Assembly: GCA_016699715.1 (NCBI GenBank)
Contig: CP065007.1
Span: 2,356,001 to 2,420,000 of the forward strand
Reading direction: 5' to 3'
DNA: 64,000 bases
Source: Candidatus Competibacteraceae bacterium
Lineage (GTDB): Bacteria; Pseudomonadota; Gammaproteobacteria; Competibacterales; Competibacteraceae
In this document: piece by piece, positions 36,115-43,727 of the stretch
Position numbering within the stretch: position 1 is the first letter of the stretch
Layout: each line of letters starts with the position of its first letter
The notes under the pieces: model-generated
Seen by the model: the letters and a program-made list of their open reading frames with translations, nothing else
The model's database searches: none
What the model was told of the DNA's origin: nothing
Position numbers and translations under genes: made by a program

Positions 36115-38763
36115 ATGCAAAACCTCGACAGCCCCGTATCCGAAAAACCGGACCCGGACATTCCCGTCCGAACCCGAAGCTCGAGAACAACGATGATGAA
36201 TACCTCAAGCCACCGTGATCCAAGCTCCATCAAGATGATCCTGACCGCCCCGCTCTCCGGCCCTCTCGTGCCGATCGAACGGGTTCCCGACCCGGTCTTC
36301 GCCCAGAAAATGGTCGGCGACGGCATCTCCATCGATCCGCTCGATCAGTGTTTGCGCGCGCCCTGCGACGGCGAGATCACCCAATTGCATCCGGCCGGGC
36401 ATGCCGTCACCGTCACCACCTCGCAAGGCATCGAGGTGCTGATGCATATCGGCCTCGATACCGTCGGGCTCAAGGGCGCCGGCTTCACCGCGCGGGTCCA
36501 ACTGGGCGATGCGGTGAAAACCGGCGAGGCCCTGATCGACTTCGACGCCGATTACATCGCCACCCACGCCAAAAGCCTGCTGACCCAGATCGTGATCGCC
36601 AACAGCGAACGGGTGGCGGCTTTTGCGCCGCGTTCCGGCCAGGTGACCGCCGGCCGGGACGTGATTCTGGAACTGACCCTGGCCGACGGGTCGGTCGAAG
36701 CGGTGGCCGAAACGGTTAAAGCGATCACCTCCGAAGCGATCGTTATTCCCAATCCCACCGGCCTGCACGCCCGCCCGGCGGCGGTGCTGGCCAATCTCGC
36801 CAAGAAATTCAAGGCCGATCTCCGCCTGCAAAAGGGCGACCGGCAAGCCAACGCCAAAAGCGTGGTGGCGATCATGGGCCTGGAAATCGGCCAAGGCGAC
36901 AAGGTCACCCTGATCGCCAAGGGCGATGACGCCTACCCGGCGATCGGCACGCTGACCCCGCTGTTATGGGAAGGGCTGGGCGACGAGGGCTGCCTGCCAG
37001 CCCCGGCCCCGGCCAGCTTCGAAGTGTCGGTCAATTCCGCCCCGCCGCCCCGACCACGCTCGGAAGACCCGAACCTGCTGATTGGCGTGGCGGCTTCGCC
37101 GGGGCTGGCGGTCGGCGTGGTGTTCCAGGTTCGTCACCAGGATATTCCGGTGACCGAAACCGCCGCGGGTAATCCTCAGCAGGAACGGGATCGTCTCGAC
37201 CAGGCCATCGACCAGGCGCGCATCCAGTTGGAAGCCTTGCAGGCGCGGTTGCACGGCGAACGGGCCGCCGACAAGGCCGCCATCTTCGCCGCCCATCAGG
37301 AGCTGCTGGACGATCCCGATCTTTTGGACATCGCCTATTCCGCGCTGGCCAAGGGCAAGAGCGCCGAGTTCGCCTGGCAGCGGGCCTTCACCACCCACGC
37401 CGACCGCCTGGCCAACCTGCGCAACGAATTGCTGGCGGCCCGCGCCAACGACCTGCGCGATGTCGGCCGGCGGGCGTTGACTCTGCTGACCGGCATGGAA
37501 CCGGAACGCCCGGAACCGCCGGACAACGCGATTCTGGTGGCCGAGGAACTCACTCCGTCCGATGCCGCCAACGTCGATCGCGCCAAGGTACGGGGTTTCT
37601 GCACCACGCTGGGCGGCGCGACCTCACATGTCGCCATCCTGGCCCGATCGCTGGACATCCCGGCGGTGGCCGGCATCGAACCGAGAGCGCTGGAACTGGA
37701 CAACGGCACGCCAGTGATCCTCGATGGTGGCAAAGGCACGCTGCGACTGAATCCCAATCCGGAGGAAATCACCCACATCCGCCAGACCCAGGAGCGGCAG
37801 GCCGTTCGCCGGCAGGCCGATCTGGCAACGGCCCACGAACCGGCGATCACCCTGGACGGTCAGCGGGTGGAGGTGGTCGGCAATATCGGCGGGCTGGCCG
37901 ACGCCGAGCAGGTGCCCAAACTGGGCGGCGAGGGTGTTGGGCTGCTACGTTCGGAATTCCTGTTCATGGAACGCAGCACCGCCCCCAATGAGGATGAGCA
38001 GTTCGAATCCTATAAAGCGATTGCCGAAGCACTCGAAGATCGGCCGCTGATCATCCGCACCCTCGATGTCGGCGGCGATAAGCCGCTGTCCTACCTGCCG
38101 ATTCCCAAGGAGGACAACCCCTTCCTGGGCGAGCGCGGCCTGCGGGTCGGGCTGGACCGTCCGGAAATCCTGCGCACCCAGTTGCGGGCGATCCTGCGCG
38201 CCGCCGCTTTCGGCAAGGTGCGCGTCATGTTCCCCATGGTCGGGCTGCTGTCCGAACTGCGCGACGCCAAGGCCATGCTGGAGGAAGAGCGGCAGCGACT
38301 GAACGCCGCCCCCATCGAAACCGGCATCATGGTGGAAATCCCGGCGGCGGCGGTCATGGCCGCGCAGTTCGCCCGCGAAGTCGATTTCTTCTCGGTCGGC
38401 ACCAACGACCTGACTCAGTACACCCTGGCGATGGATCGCGGCCATCCCAAGCTGGCGCCCAAGGTGGACGGGCTCAATCCCAGCGTGCTGCGCCTGATCG
38501 CCTGGACGGTGCAAGCCGCGCACGAGCACGGCAAGTGGGTCGGCGTCTGCGGCGGCATCGCCAGCGATCCGCAAGCCGTGCCGCTGCTGGTCGGCATGGG
38601 CGTGGACGAGCTGAGCGCCAGCCTGCCGACCATCCCCGGCATCAAGGCGCAAATCCGCGGCCTGAGCCTGAGCGAATGTCAGGAACTGGCGCGGCGGGCA
38701 TTGACTTTGGAAACCGCCGCCGAAGTGCGAGCGCTCTGCCCCGATCCGGCGGAAACCGCCTGA
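36115..38763 (+). CDS. PTS fusion protein EIIA(Glc)-HPr-Enzyme I
   Basis: An 882-residue cytosolic phosphorelay protein. EIIA(Glc) domain about 40-195 with both histidines (LHPAGH96 and VLMH111IGLDTVGLKG). HPr domain about 207-290 with phospho-His218 (NPTGLHARPAA) and the regulatory-type Ser249 (NAKSVVAIMGL). Enzyme I about 320-880 with phospho-His505 (LGGATSHVAILARSL) and the PEP-site cysteine in GVCGGIASDP. The start is placed at ATG 36115 (AAGGG four bases before); in-frame ATGs at 36037, 36193 and 36232 are alternatives, as the first 40 residues are not domain. The layout is like NagF of Pseudomonas. Partner ptsG follows after 56 bases. Confidence 0.9.
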   Translation: MQNLDSPVSEKPDPDIPVRTRSSRTTMMNTSSHRDPSSIKMILTAPLSGPLVPIERVPDPVFAQKMVGDGISIDPLDQCLRAPCDGEITQLHPAGHAVTVTTSQGIEVLMHIGLDTVGLKGAGFTARVQLGDAVKTGEALIDFDADYIATHAKSLLTQIVIANSERVAAFAPRSGQVTAGRDVILELTLADGSVEAVAETVKAITSEAIVIPNPTGLHARPAAVLANLAKKFKADLRLQKGDRQANAKSVVAIMGLEIGQGDKVTLIAKGDDAYPAIGTLTPLLWEGLGDEGCLPAPAPASFEVSVNSAPPPRPRSEDPNLLIGVAASPGLAVGVVFQVRHQDIPVTETAAGNPQQERDRLDQAIDQARIQLEALQARLHGERAADKAAIFAAHQELLDDPDLLDIAYSALAKGKSAEFAWQRAFTTHADRLANLRNELLAARANDLRDVGRRALTLLTGMEPERPEPPDNAILVAEELTPSDAANVDRAKVRGFCTTLGGATSHVAILARSLDIPAVAGIEPRALELDNGTPVILDGGKGTLRLNPNPEEITHIRQTQERQAVRRQADLATAHEPAITLDGQRVEVVGNIGGLADAEQVPKLGGEGVGLLRSEFLFMERSTAPNEDEQFESYKAIAEALEDRPLIIRTLDVGGDKPLSYLPIPKEDNPFLGERGLRVGLDRPEILRTQLRAILRAAAFGKVRVMFPMVGLLSELRDAKAMLEEERQRLNAAPIETGIMVEIPAAAVMAAQFAREVDFFSVGTNDLTQYTLAMDRGHPKLAPKVDGLNPSVLRLIAWTVQAAHEHGKWVGVCGGIASDPQAVPLLVGMGVDELSASLPTIPGIKAQIRGLSLSECQELARRALTLETAAEVRALCPDPAETA

Positions 38764-38819
38764 ACGACACCTGGCAACCCATCCATTCATGCACACATAA
38801 GCTTTTGGAGATCGTCGTC

Positions 38820-40598
38820 ATGTGGCAACACGCATTTGCTTTCCTGCAAAAGATCGGCAAGGCGCTGATGCTGCCGGTATCGGTGCTACCGGTCGCCGGC
38901 ATCCTGCTCGGCATCGGCAGCGCCCAGTTCGGCTGGATGCCGGATTTGGCTTCCAACATCATGGCCCAGTCCGGCGGGGCCATCTTCGGCAGCCTGGCTA
39001 TCCTGTTCGCCATCGGCGTGGCGCTGGGCCTGACCAACAACGACGGCGTCTCGGCGCTGGCGGCGGTGGTCGGCTACGTGGTGCTGCTGGCGACGCTGGG
39101 GGTGATGGCCAAGCTGCTGGGTTCGGAAACCAAGGAGTTGATGGGCATCGTCTCCATCGATACCGGCGTGTTCGGCGGCATTCTGATCGGCGGCATCGCG
39201 GCGGCGCTGTTCAACCGCTACTACCGGATCAACCTGCCGCCCTATCTGGGCTTCTTCGCCGGCAAGCGCTTCGTGCCGATTGCGACCGCCTTCGCCGCCA
39301 TCGGGCTGGGGCTGGTACTTAGCTTCCTGTGGCCGCCCATCGGCGCGGGCATCAAGGGTTTTTCCCACTGGGCGGCGGAAAGCAATCCGGCTCTGGCGTT
39401 CACCGTCTACGGCATCATCGAACGCCTGTTGATTCCCTTTGGCTTACACCACATCTGGAACGTGCCGTTCTTCTTCGAGGTCGGCAGTTATATGGACCCG
39501 ACCACGGGTAAGGTCATCACCGGGGAAATCCAGCGCTACATCGCCGGCGACCCGACCGCCGGCAACATGGCCGGTGGCTATCTATTCAAGATGTGGGGCC
39601 TGCCGGCGGCGGCGGTCGCGATTTGGCACTGCGCCCGGCCCGAGAACCGCGCCAAGATCGGCGGCATCATGATCTCGGCGGCGCTGACCGCCTGGCTGAC
39701 CGGCATCACCGAACCCATCGAATTTGCCTTCATGTTCGTCGCGCCGGTGCTGTATCTCATTCATGCCCTGCTGGCCGGGGTAGCCTATTTCCTTTGTATC
39801 GAACTCGGCATCAAGCACGGCATGACTTTCTCGCACGGGACAATTGATTACATCGTGCTGTACGCGAAGTCCACCCACGGTTGGTGGCTGCTGGTGCTCG
39901 GCCCGGTGTGGGCGCTGCTGTACTACGCTATTTTCCGCGCGGTCATCCAGAAATTCGACCTCAAAACGCCCGGCCGCGAGATCGAGGAAGCCGTCATGTC
40001 GAGCGATGCGGCCACCGACATCGCCCACGGCTTCGCCAAACAACTGGTGCTGGCCTTCGGCGGACGCGGCAACATCAAGAGCCTGGATGCCTGCATCACC
40101 CGGCTGCGGGTGGAACTGAACGACATGAGCAAGGCCAGCGCCGACAAGCTCAAGGCGCTGGGCGCGGCCGGCGTGATCGTGGTCGGCAGCGGCATGCAGG
40201 CGATTTTCGGCACCCGCTCCGAAAACCTGAAAACCGACATGGAGGAGTATCTGAAGAGCGCCGGTCCGGAAGCGGACGAGGTGGAGGCACCTTCGCCGGT
40301 GGCGGCGCCGGCGCCGACCGGCATCGTGTCCAAGCTGCGCGATCCCGAGGCCGCCGGCAAGGCGCGGGATCTCATCGCGGCACTCGGCGGCCTCGGCAAT
40401 ATCGAGCGGGTGGACGCTTGCGCCGAAACCCGGTTGCGGCTGGTGCTTGGGAATGAGGGCTCAGTGGACGAGGCGGCGCTGCGGTCCGCCGGCGCGACGG
40501 GCGTGATGCGACTGGCCAACCGTACCCTGCATCTGGTGGTCGGCCTCAACGCCGATCAGTACGCGGCGGAAATGCGCGGGCAACTGGCCAGGCCGTGA
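38820..40598 (+). CDS. ptsG: Glucose-type PTS permease IICB with a second IIB domain
   Basis: A 592-residue membrane permease that imports and phosphorylates glucose (or a close sugar). The IIC domain (about 1-385) has ten or so membrane segments and matches E. coli PtsG closely: LMLPVSVLPVAGILLGIGSA, TNNDGVSALAAVV, GLHHIWNVPFFFE and GITEPIEFAFMFVAP (key Glu). The linker LKTPGRE leads to IIB-1 (about 403-480) with phospho-Cys425 in DACITRLR. After an Ala/Pro linker a second IIB-like domain (about 508-590) has Cys534 in DACAETRLR, one residue longer than normal. The two-gene unit with the EIIA-HPr-EI fusion makes a self-contained PTS. A GGAG lies ten bases before the ATG. Confidence 0.93.
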   Translation: MWQHAFAFLQKIGKALMLPVSVLPVAGILLGIGSAQFGWMPDLASNIMAQSGGAIFGSLAILFAIGVALGLTNNDGVSALAAVVGYVVLLATLGVMAKLLGSETKELMGIVSIDTGVFGGILIGGIAAALFNRYYRINLPPYLGFFAGKRFVPIATAFAAIGLGLVLSFLWPPIGAGIKGFSHWAAESNPALAFTVYGIIERLLIPFGLHHIWNVPFFFEVGSYMDPTTGKVITGEIQRYIAGDPTAGNMAGGYLFKMWGLPAAAVAIWHCARPENRAKIGGIMISAALTAWLTGITEPIEFAFMFVAPVLYLIHALLAGVAYFLCIELGIKHGMTFSHGTIDYIVLYAKSTHGWWLLVLGPVWALLYYAIFRAVIQKFDLKTPGREIEEAVMSSDAATDIAHGFAKQLVLAFGGRGNIKSLDACITRLRVELNDMSKASADKLKALGAAGVIVVGSGMQAIFGTRSENLKTDMEEYLKSAGPEADEVEAPSPVAAPAPTGIVSKLRDPEAAGKARDLIAALGGLGNIERVDACAETRLRLVLGNEGSVDEAALRSAGATGVMRLANRTLHLVVGLNADQYAAEMRGQLARP

Positions 40599-40622
40599 AC
40601 CAGCATCGTTGGAGGACGCCAT

Positions 40623-40663
40623 GGTTTTGGGCACGGCGGGTGTTGCCCACCGCGCCCAAAACC
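40623..40663. terminator. Large inverted repeat after ptsG
   Basis: Perfect ten-base outer arms GGTTTTGGGC (40623-40632) and GCCCAAAACC (40654-40663) enclose an imperfect inner stem (GGCGGGT / CCCACCGC). It begins 25 bases after the ptsG stop and likely stops or stabilises the PTS transcript, though no T-run follows. Confidence 0.55.
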
Positions 40664-40754
40664 GCCACCGCTTCGGAATTGCGGAATGGCGGCCCCGATC
40701 CGTAAGGCCGTTTTCCACTGCGGTAATAATGCACTGATGGTACCTATAGTGCTC

Positions 40755-40782
40755 CTATACCAGTTGTATCTATACCAGTTGT
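40755..40782. promoter_or_regulatory. Operator-like direct repeat upstream of the HExxH gene
   Basis: CTATACCAGTTGT occurs twice, at 40755-40767 and 40770-40782, with a 15-base period. Read on the other strand each carries ACTGGTATAG, similar to a half of the GntR/HutC-type operator ACTGGTCTAGACCAGT bound by NagR/DasR-like regulators. Position about 145 bases before the HExxH start and downstream of the PTS genes fits a regulatory site; the cognate regulator is not in the window. Confidence 0.45.
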
Positions 40783-40926
40783 GTAATTTTCCTCCTTGGA
40801 TAAATTAGGGGTGGCGAGTAACGCCGGAGTGGTTCGAAACGGTGATTCCACAAGTCAGATAGGAGCACTGTATTGCTGCAGGCAGCCGTTTTTGGCAGCA
40901 CACCAACACATCTCAGGAGATAATCC

Positions 40927-41853
40927 ATGCCAGTTCAGATCACTTCCTTCAACGATTTCGATTACGCGGCTATCAATTCCCGGACGAGTGATATGGGGAA
41001 GGTGGCTCTCATCCACCGCTGGGGTTTCGATCCGGTGGCTAAGTTCCAGCGGATCGGCGTAGCAGGGCGACGCCTTCTTTCCACACAGGGTGGCCCCACA
41101 GTCGGCCTCACTTTCAAGGTCACCGGTGCTGCAACCTGCCGGATCGTTTCTCAAGACATGACCTTCAAAGGCCCAGCAGGACGGAACGGGTTATTGGTTC
41201 TCGAAGGCGTATCCCCGGGCACTGGCGCGAAACTCGAACTTCAGAATGCGGCAGGCAAGGCCGTCGACTTGATCGAGGTAGCCGTCGCAGAGTTCAACTC
41301 CTTCAAGATTCGCTATTACAACCTGATCGATGGGAAAGGACGCAAGGCCGTTAGCACGATCGACTTCGCGCCTCTACCTCCCAACTTTTCTCCAGCCACG
41401 CTCACAGATCTGACCGACAAAGTAAATAGCATCGTGTCTACCCAATGCGACTGCATGTTGTTTCCCAACGGTGGCAGCACGATGATTGATTTGTCGACTC
41501 CCGATGACATGGGCGAACGCGTCAACGGCGACACGTTCAACATTTTCCGGTTCGGCAACATGGATAAAAATGCTCAGTACCATGTGGTTTTTGTCTGGAG
41601 GATCGCTGGTGGCCATTCGAATGGCATCACTAAGAATAATACGACACTGCTGGAAGCGTCTTTGTCTCTCGGAAAGCGCCCGATCACTCTGGCCCACGAG
41701 TTCGTCCACTTCCTATCTGGCAGCGGCGTGGTCACTGTCGGCGATCATGATGACAACGAGACAGATCTACTCTTCAAGTCGGCACCGCACGGAATCAATC
41801 TTCGGAAAGCGCGTCTTCAGAAAATCGTCGGCCTACGAAAACCAACCCCGTGA
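40927..41853 (+). CDS. Unrecognised protein with zincin HExxH motif
   Basis: A 308-residue protein I do not recognise by family. The first half (about 55-125) looks beta-rich, Ig-like. Near the C-terminus TLAHEFVHFLSGSG contains an HExxH zinc-protease motif (257-261), and D273/H274 in VGDHDDNETDLL could give the third metal ligand. No signal peptide or membrane span is visible, and two cysteines (CDC, 174-176) stand close together. A good ribosome site (AGGAGAT) precedes the ATG. Base composition is clearly less GC-rich than its neighbours and no partner gene overlaps, so recent transfer is likely. A peptidase role is inferred from the motif. Confidence 0.7.
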   Translation: MPVQITSFNDFDYAAINSRTSDMGKVALIHRWGFDPVAKFQRIGVAGRRLLSTQGGPTVGLTFKVTGAATCRIVSQDMTFKGPAGRNGLLVLEGVSPGTGAKLELQNAAGKAVDLIEVAVAEFNSFKIRYYNLIDGKGRKAVSTIDFAPLPPNFSPATLTDLTDKVNSIVSTQCDCMLFPNGGSTMIDLSTPDDMGERVNGDTFNIFRFGNMDKNAQYHVVFVWRIAGGHSNGITKNNTTLLEASLSLGKRPITLAHEFVHFLSGSGVVTVGDHDDNETDLLFKSAPHGINLRKARLQKIVGLRKPTP

Positions 41854-42087
41854 AGGATACCCGATTACCCATGTATGGTCCGCCCCGCGCTGTCAAGGGA
41901 TGAGTTCAGCTTGAAGTGAAGGAAGGTTGCGAACAGGTATCCGGCCTCTGCTGGGAAGGAACCCCGGGCCTCGATGGAAATCCGCGCACCCCGGGCCTTA
42001 TCACAAACTGCGGCCTCAAGGGCCGGTGGGTAATGCAGGCGCTGGCACGGGCTGCTTGCGCCGGTTGAGCGGCCCGTGACCGCCACG

Positions 42088-42300
42088 TTACGGATCGGGA
42101 ACCACCACCACCGCGACCGTCGGCTCGGTGTCGGCGCGGTGTTCGCGCACCCAGGCCAGCCCAGCGGCGATCGCGGCCTCGGCATCGGGGAAATAGGCGA
42201 ACTGTTCGATTAACTGGCCATCCTCCATCAACATGGCCACATAAGGCTTGTCCAGGTTCGCGGTACAAGGAAAACGGCGAACTTCCAGGATCAGTGCCAT
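42088..42300 (-). CDS. Small hypothetical protein (70 aa)
   Basis: A 70-residue frame beginning at ATG 42300 with a good ribosome binding site (GGAGG, six bases before). The sequence (ILEVRRFPCTANLDKPYVAM, then a FPDAEAAIAAGLAWVREH helix and a hydrophobic strand ending in PDP) looks like a compact alpha/beta protein. The larger open frame reaching 42534 is upstream extension without coding look. Function not recognised. The stretch 41854-42087 between this and the HExxH gene shows nothing else. Confidence 0.6.
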   Translation of the reverse strand: MALILEVRRFPCTANLDKPYVAMLMEDGQLIEQFAYFPDAEAAIAAGLAWVREHRADTEPTVAVVVVPDP

Positions 42301-42462
42301 GGTCAACCTCCACGAGTCGTGCGGAATTATCCAGTATCCGCCATAGTGTATTCGTAGCACGCTGGCAATTCGCCACGGAACCGGTTCGAATTGCATCGAC
42401 TCTGAGCTTGCGGCATCCGTTGCCACCCAGTCCGATTCCGCTGTCCAGCACCCATCACGGCC

Positions 42463-43326
42463 ATGCCTTCTCCCAACAGATCCCCACTTCGTCCCAATTC
42501 GCCAGACGCCCTGGCCGATTTCGTCGAACGCCACCCTCGGCTATTCGTGCTGACCGGCGCCGGTTGCAGCACCGATTCCGGCATTCCCGATTACCGTGAC
42601 CACAACGGCGACTGGAAACGCCGCCAGCCGGTGAGTTACCAGGAGTTCGTGGCCAGCGAACGGACCCGACAGCGCTACTGGGCACGCAGCCTGCTCGGCT
42701 GGCCCACCTTTGCTCGCGCCCGGCCCAACGCCACCCACACCGCATTGGCCCAATTGGAGGCCGCCGGCTTCGTCCATCAACTGGTGACCCAGAACGTCGA
42801 TGGTCTGCACCAGCAGGCCGGCAGCCGGCGGGTGATCGATCTGCACGGCCGGCTCGATGCCGTGGTCTGCCTGGCTTGCGGGACCCGGGGATCTCGCGCC
42901 GCAATGCAAAGTGCGCTGGAGCGGGATAACCCCACCTTCGCCGTGTTGGCGGCGGTGACCGGTCCTGACGGCGACGCCGATCTGGAAGAGGCGGATTTCG
43001 GCGGTTTCCGGGTCCCGGGTTGCGCGCGGTGCGGAGGGGTATTGAAACCGGCGGTGGTGTTTTTCGGCGAAACCGTGCCCAAACCTCGGGTCGAGCGCGC
43101 CTGCCAGCGGCTGGCCGATGCCGATGCCTTGCTGGTGGTCGGCTCCTCGCTGATGGTGTTTTCCGGCTATCGCTTCTGCAAACTGGCCGCCGCCCGTGGC
43201 CAACCCGTCGCCGCGCTCAATCTTGGCCGTACCCGCGCCGACGGCGAACTCGCCCTGAAGTTGGAGCGGAACTGCGAGATGGTGCTGACTGATCTCCTGG
43301 AACGGTTACGTATCACTCCTGGGTGA
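42463..43326 (+). CDS. NAD-dependent protein deacylase, sirtuin family (SIRT4-like class II)
   Basis: A 287-residue Sir2 enzyme. NAD site VLTGAGCSTDSGIPDYRDHNG, TQNVDGLHQQAG, catalytic His in VIDLHGRLD, zinc cysteines CLACG and CARCG, then LKPAVVFFGETVP and VVGSSLMVFSG. The GCST and DYRDHNG variants mark the class II/SIRT4-like branch common in gammaproteobacteria. It removes acyl groups from lysines using NAD+; may also act as lipoamidase or ADP-ribosyltransferase. It stands alone, followed by the first 146-bp repeat. Confidence 0.92.
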   Translation: MPSPNRSPLRPNSPDALADFVERHPRLFVLTGAGCSTDSGIPDYRDHNGDWKRRQPVSYQEFVASERTRQRYWARSLLGWPTFARARPNATHTALAQLEAAGFVHQLVTQNVDGLHQQAGSRRVIDLHGRLDAVVCLACGTRGSRAAMQSALERDNPTFAVLAAVTGPDGDADLEEADFGGFRVPGCARCGGVLKPAVVFFGETVPKPRVERACQRLADADALLVVGSSLMVFSGYRFCKLAAARGQPVAALNLGRTRADGELALKLERNCEMVLTDLLERLRITPG

Positions 43327-43437
43327 AAAAATCTCACGACCGAATCGAGGCTTGGAATCGGAATTGCGCTCATCGGCCGCCAGATGAAGCAAAACTGTTG
43401 CGCACACCGCTCTCCATCAGCTTGTGAAAAGCATATA

Positions 43438-43583
43438 ATATCGTTTCCCGATAGGTTTTTTTCTTTTCGGAGGCCAATAACCACCCTGTTCGTCATACCC
43501 GCGAAAGCGGGTATCCCGTTTTTCAGCGGCGGCCTGGATTCCCGCATTCGCGGGAATGACGAAAACCTATTCAGAATTGGTAT
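43438..43583 (+). repeat. 146-bp REP-type repeat, copy 1 (inverted partner at 45993-46138)
   Basis: Contains two perfect hairpins with eight-base stems and four-base loops: ATACCCGC-GAAA-GCGGGTAT (43495-43514) and ATTCCCGC-ATTC-GCGGGAAT (43538-43557). The whole unit is found again in inverted orientation at 45993-46138 with two base differences by eye (144 of 146 equal). Translation gives the VIPAKAGIP...DSRIRGND peptide often seen in false frames over such elements. The two copies enclose a single gene. Confidence 0.92.
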
Positions 43584-43586
43584 AAT
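43578..43586 (+). promoter_or_regulatory. Extended -10 promoter at the edge of repeat copy 1
   Basis: TGGTATAAT at 43578-43586 is a perfect extended -10 element spanning the right boundary of the repeat and reading into the REC-PAS-GGDEF-EAL gene, about 140 bases before its start. In copy 2 the same position reads TTGTATCAC and lacks the -10. Confidence 0.5.
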
Positions 43587-43727
43587 CGCTTAGACGAGCG
43601 TCGGAACCCTGACAGAAGCGGTTGGAACGGATTGAATAACGAGCACCTTCCAAGCATTTGGCGCCACAAGCCATTCCTATCCGCTAACAAGGGCAATCAG
43701 CCCTCATCACCGTTGCGGAGGCGCGCC

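Larger units (their letters stand above)
40599..40926. other. 328-bp intergenic region with hairpin and operator-like repeats
   Basis: No gene is supported here. It holds the 41-base inverted repeat at 40623-40663, the operator-like direct repeat at 40755-40782, and the start region of the HExxH gene. The right half is much AT-richer than the surroundings. Confidence 0.6.

Noticed and set aside
43384..43593. Frame translating to VIPAKAGIP...DSRIRGND
   Set aside because: This is the well-known false translation of REP-type hairpin repeats, here the 146-bp element.
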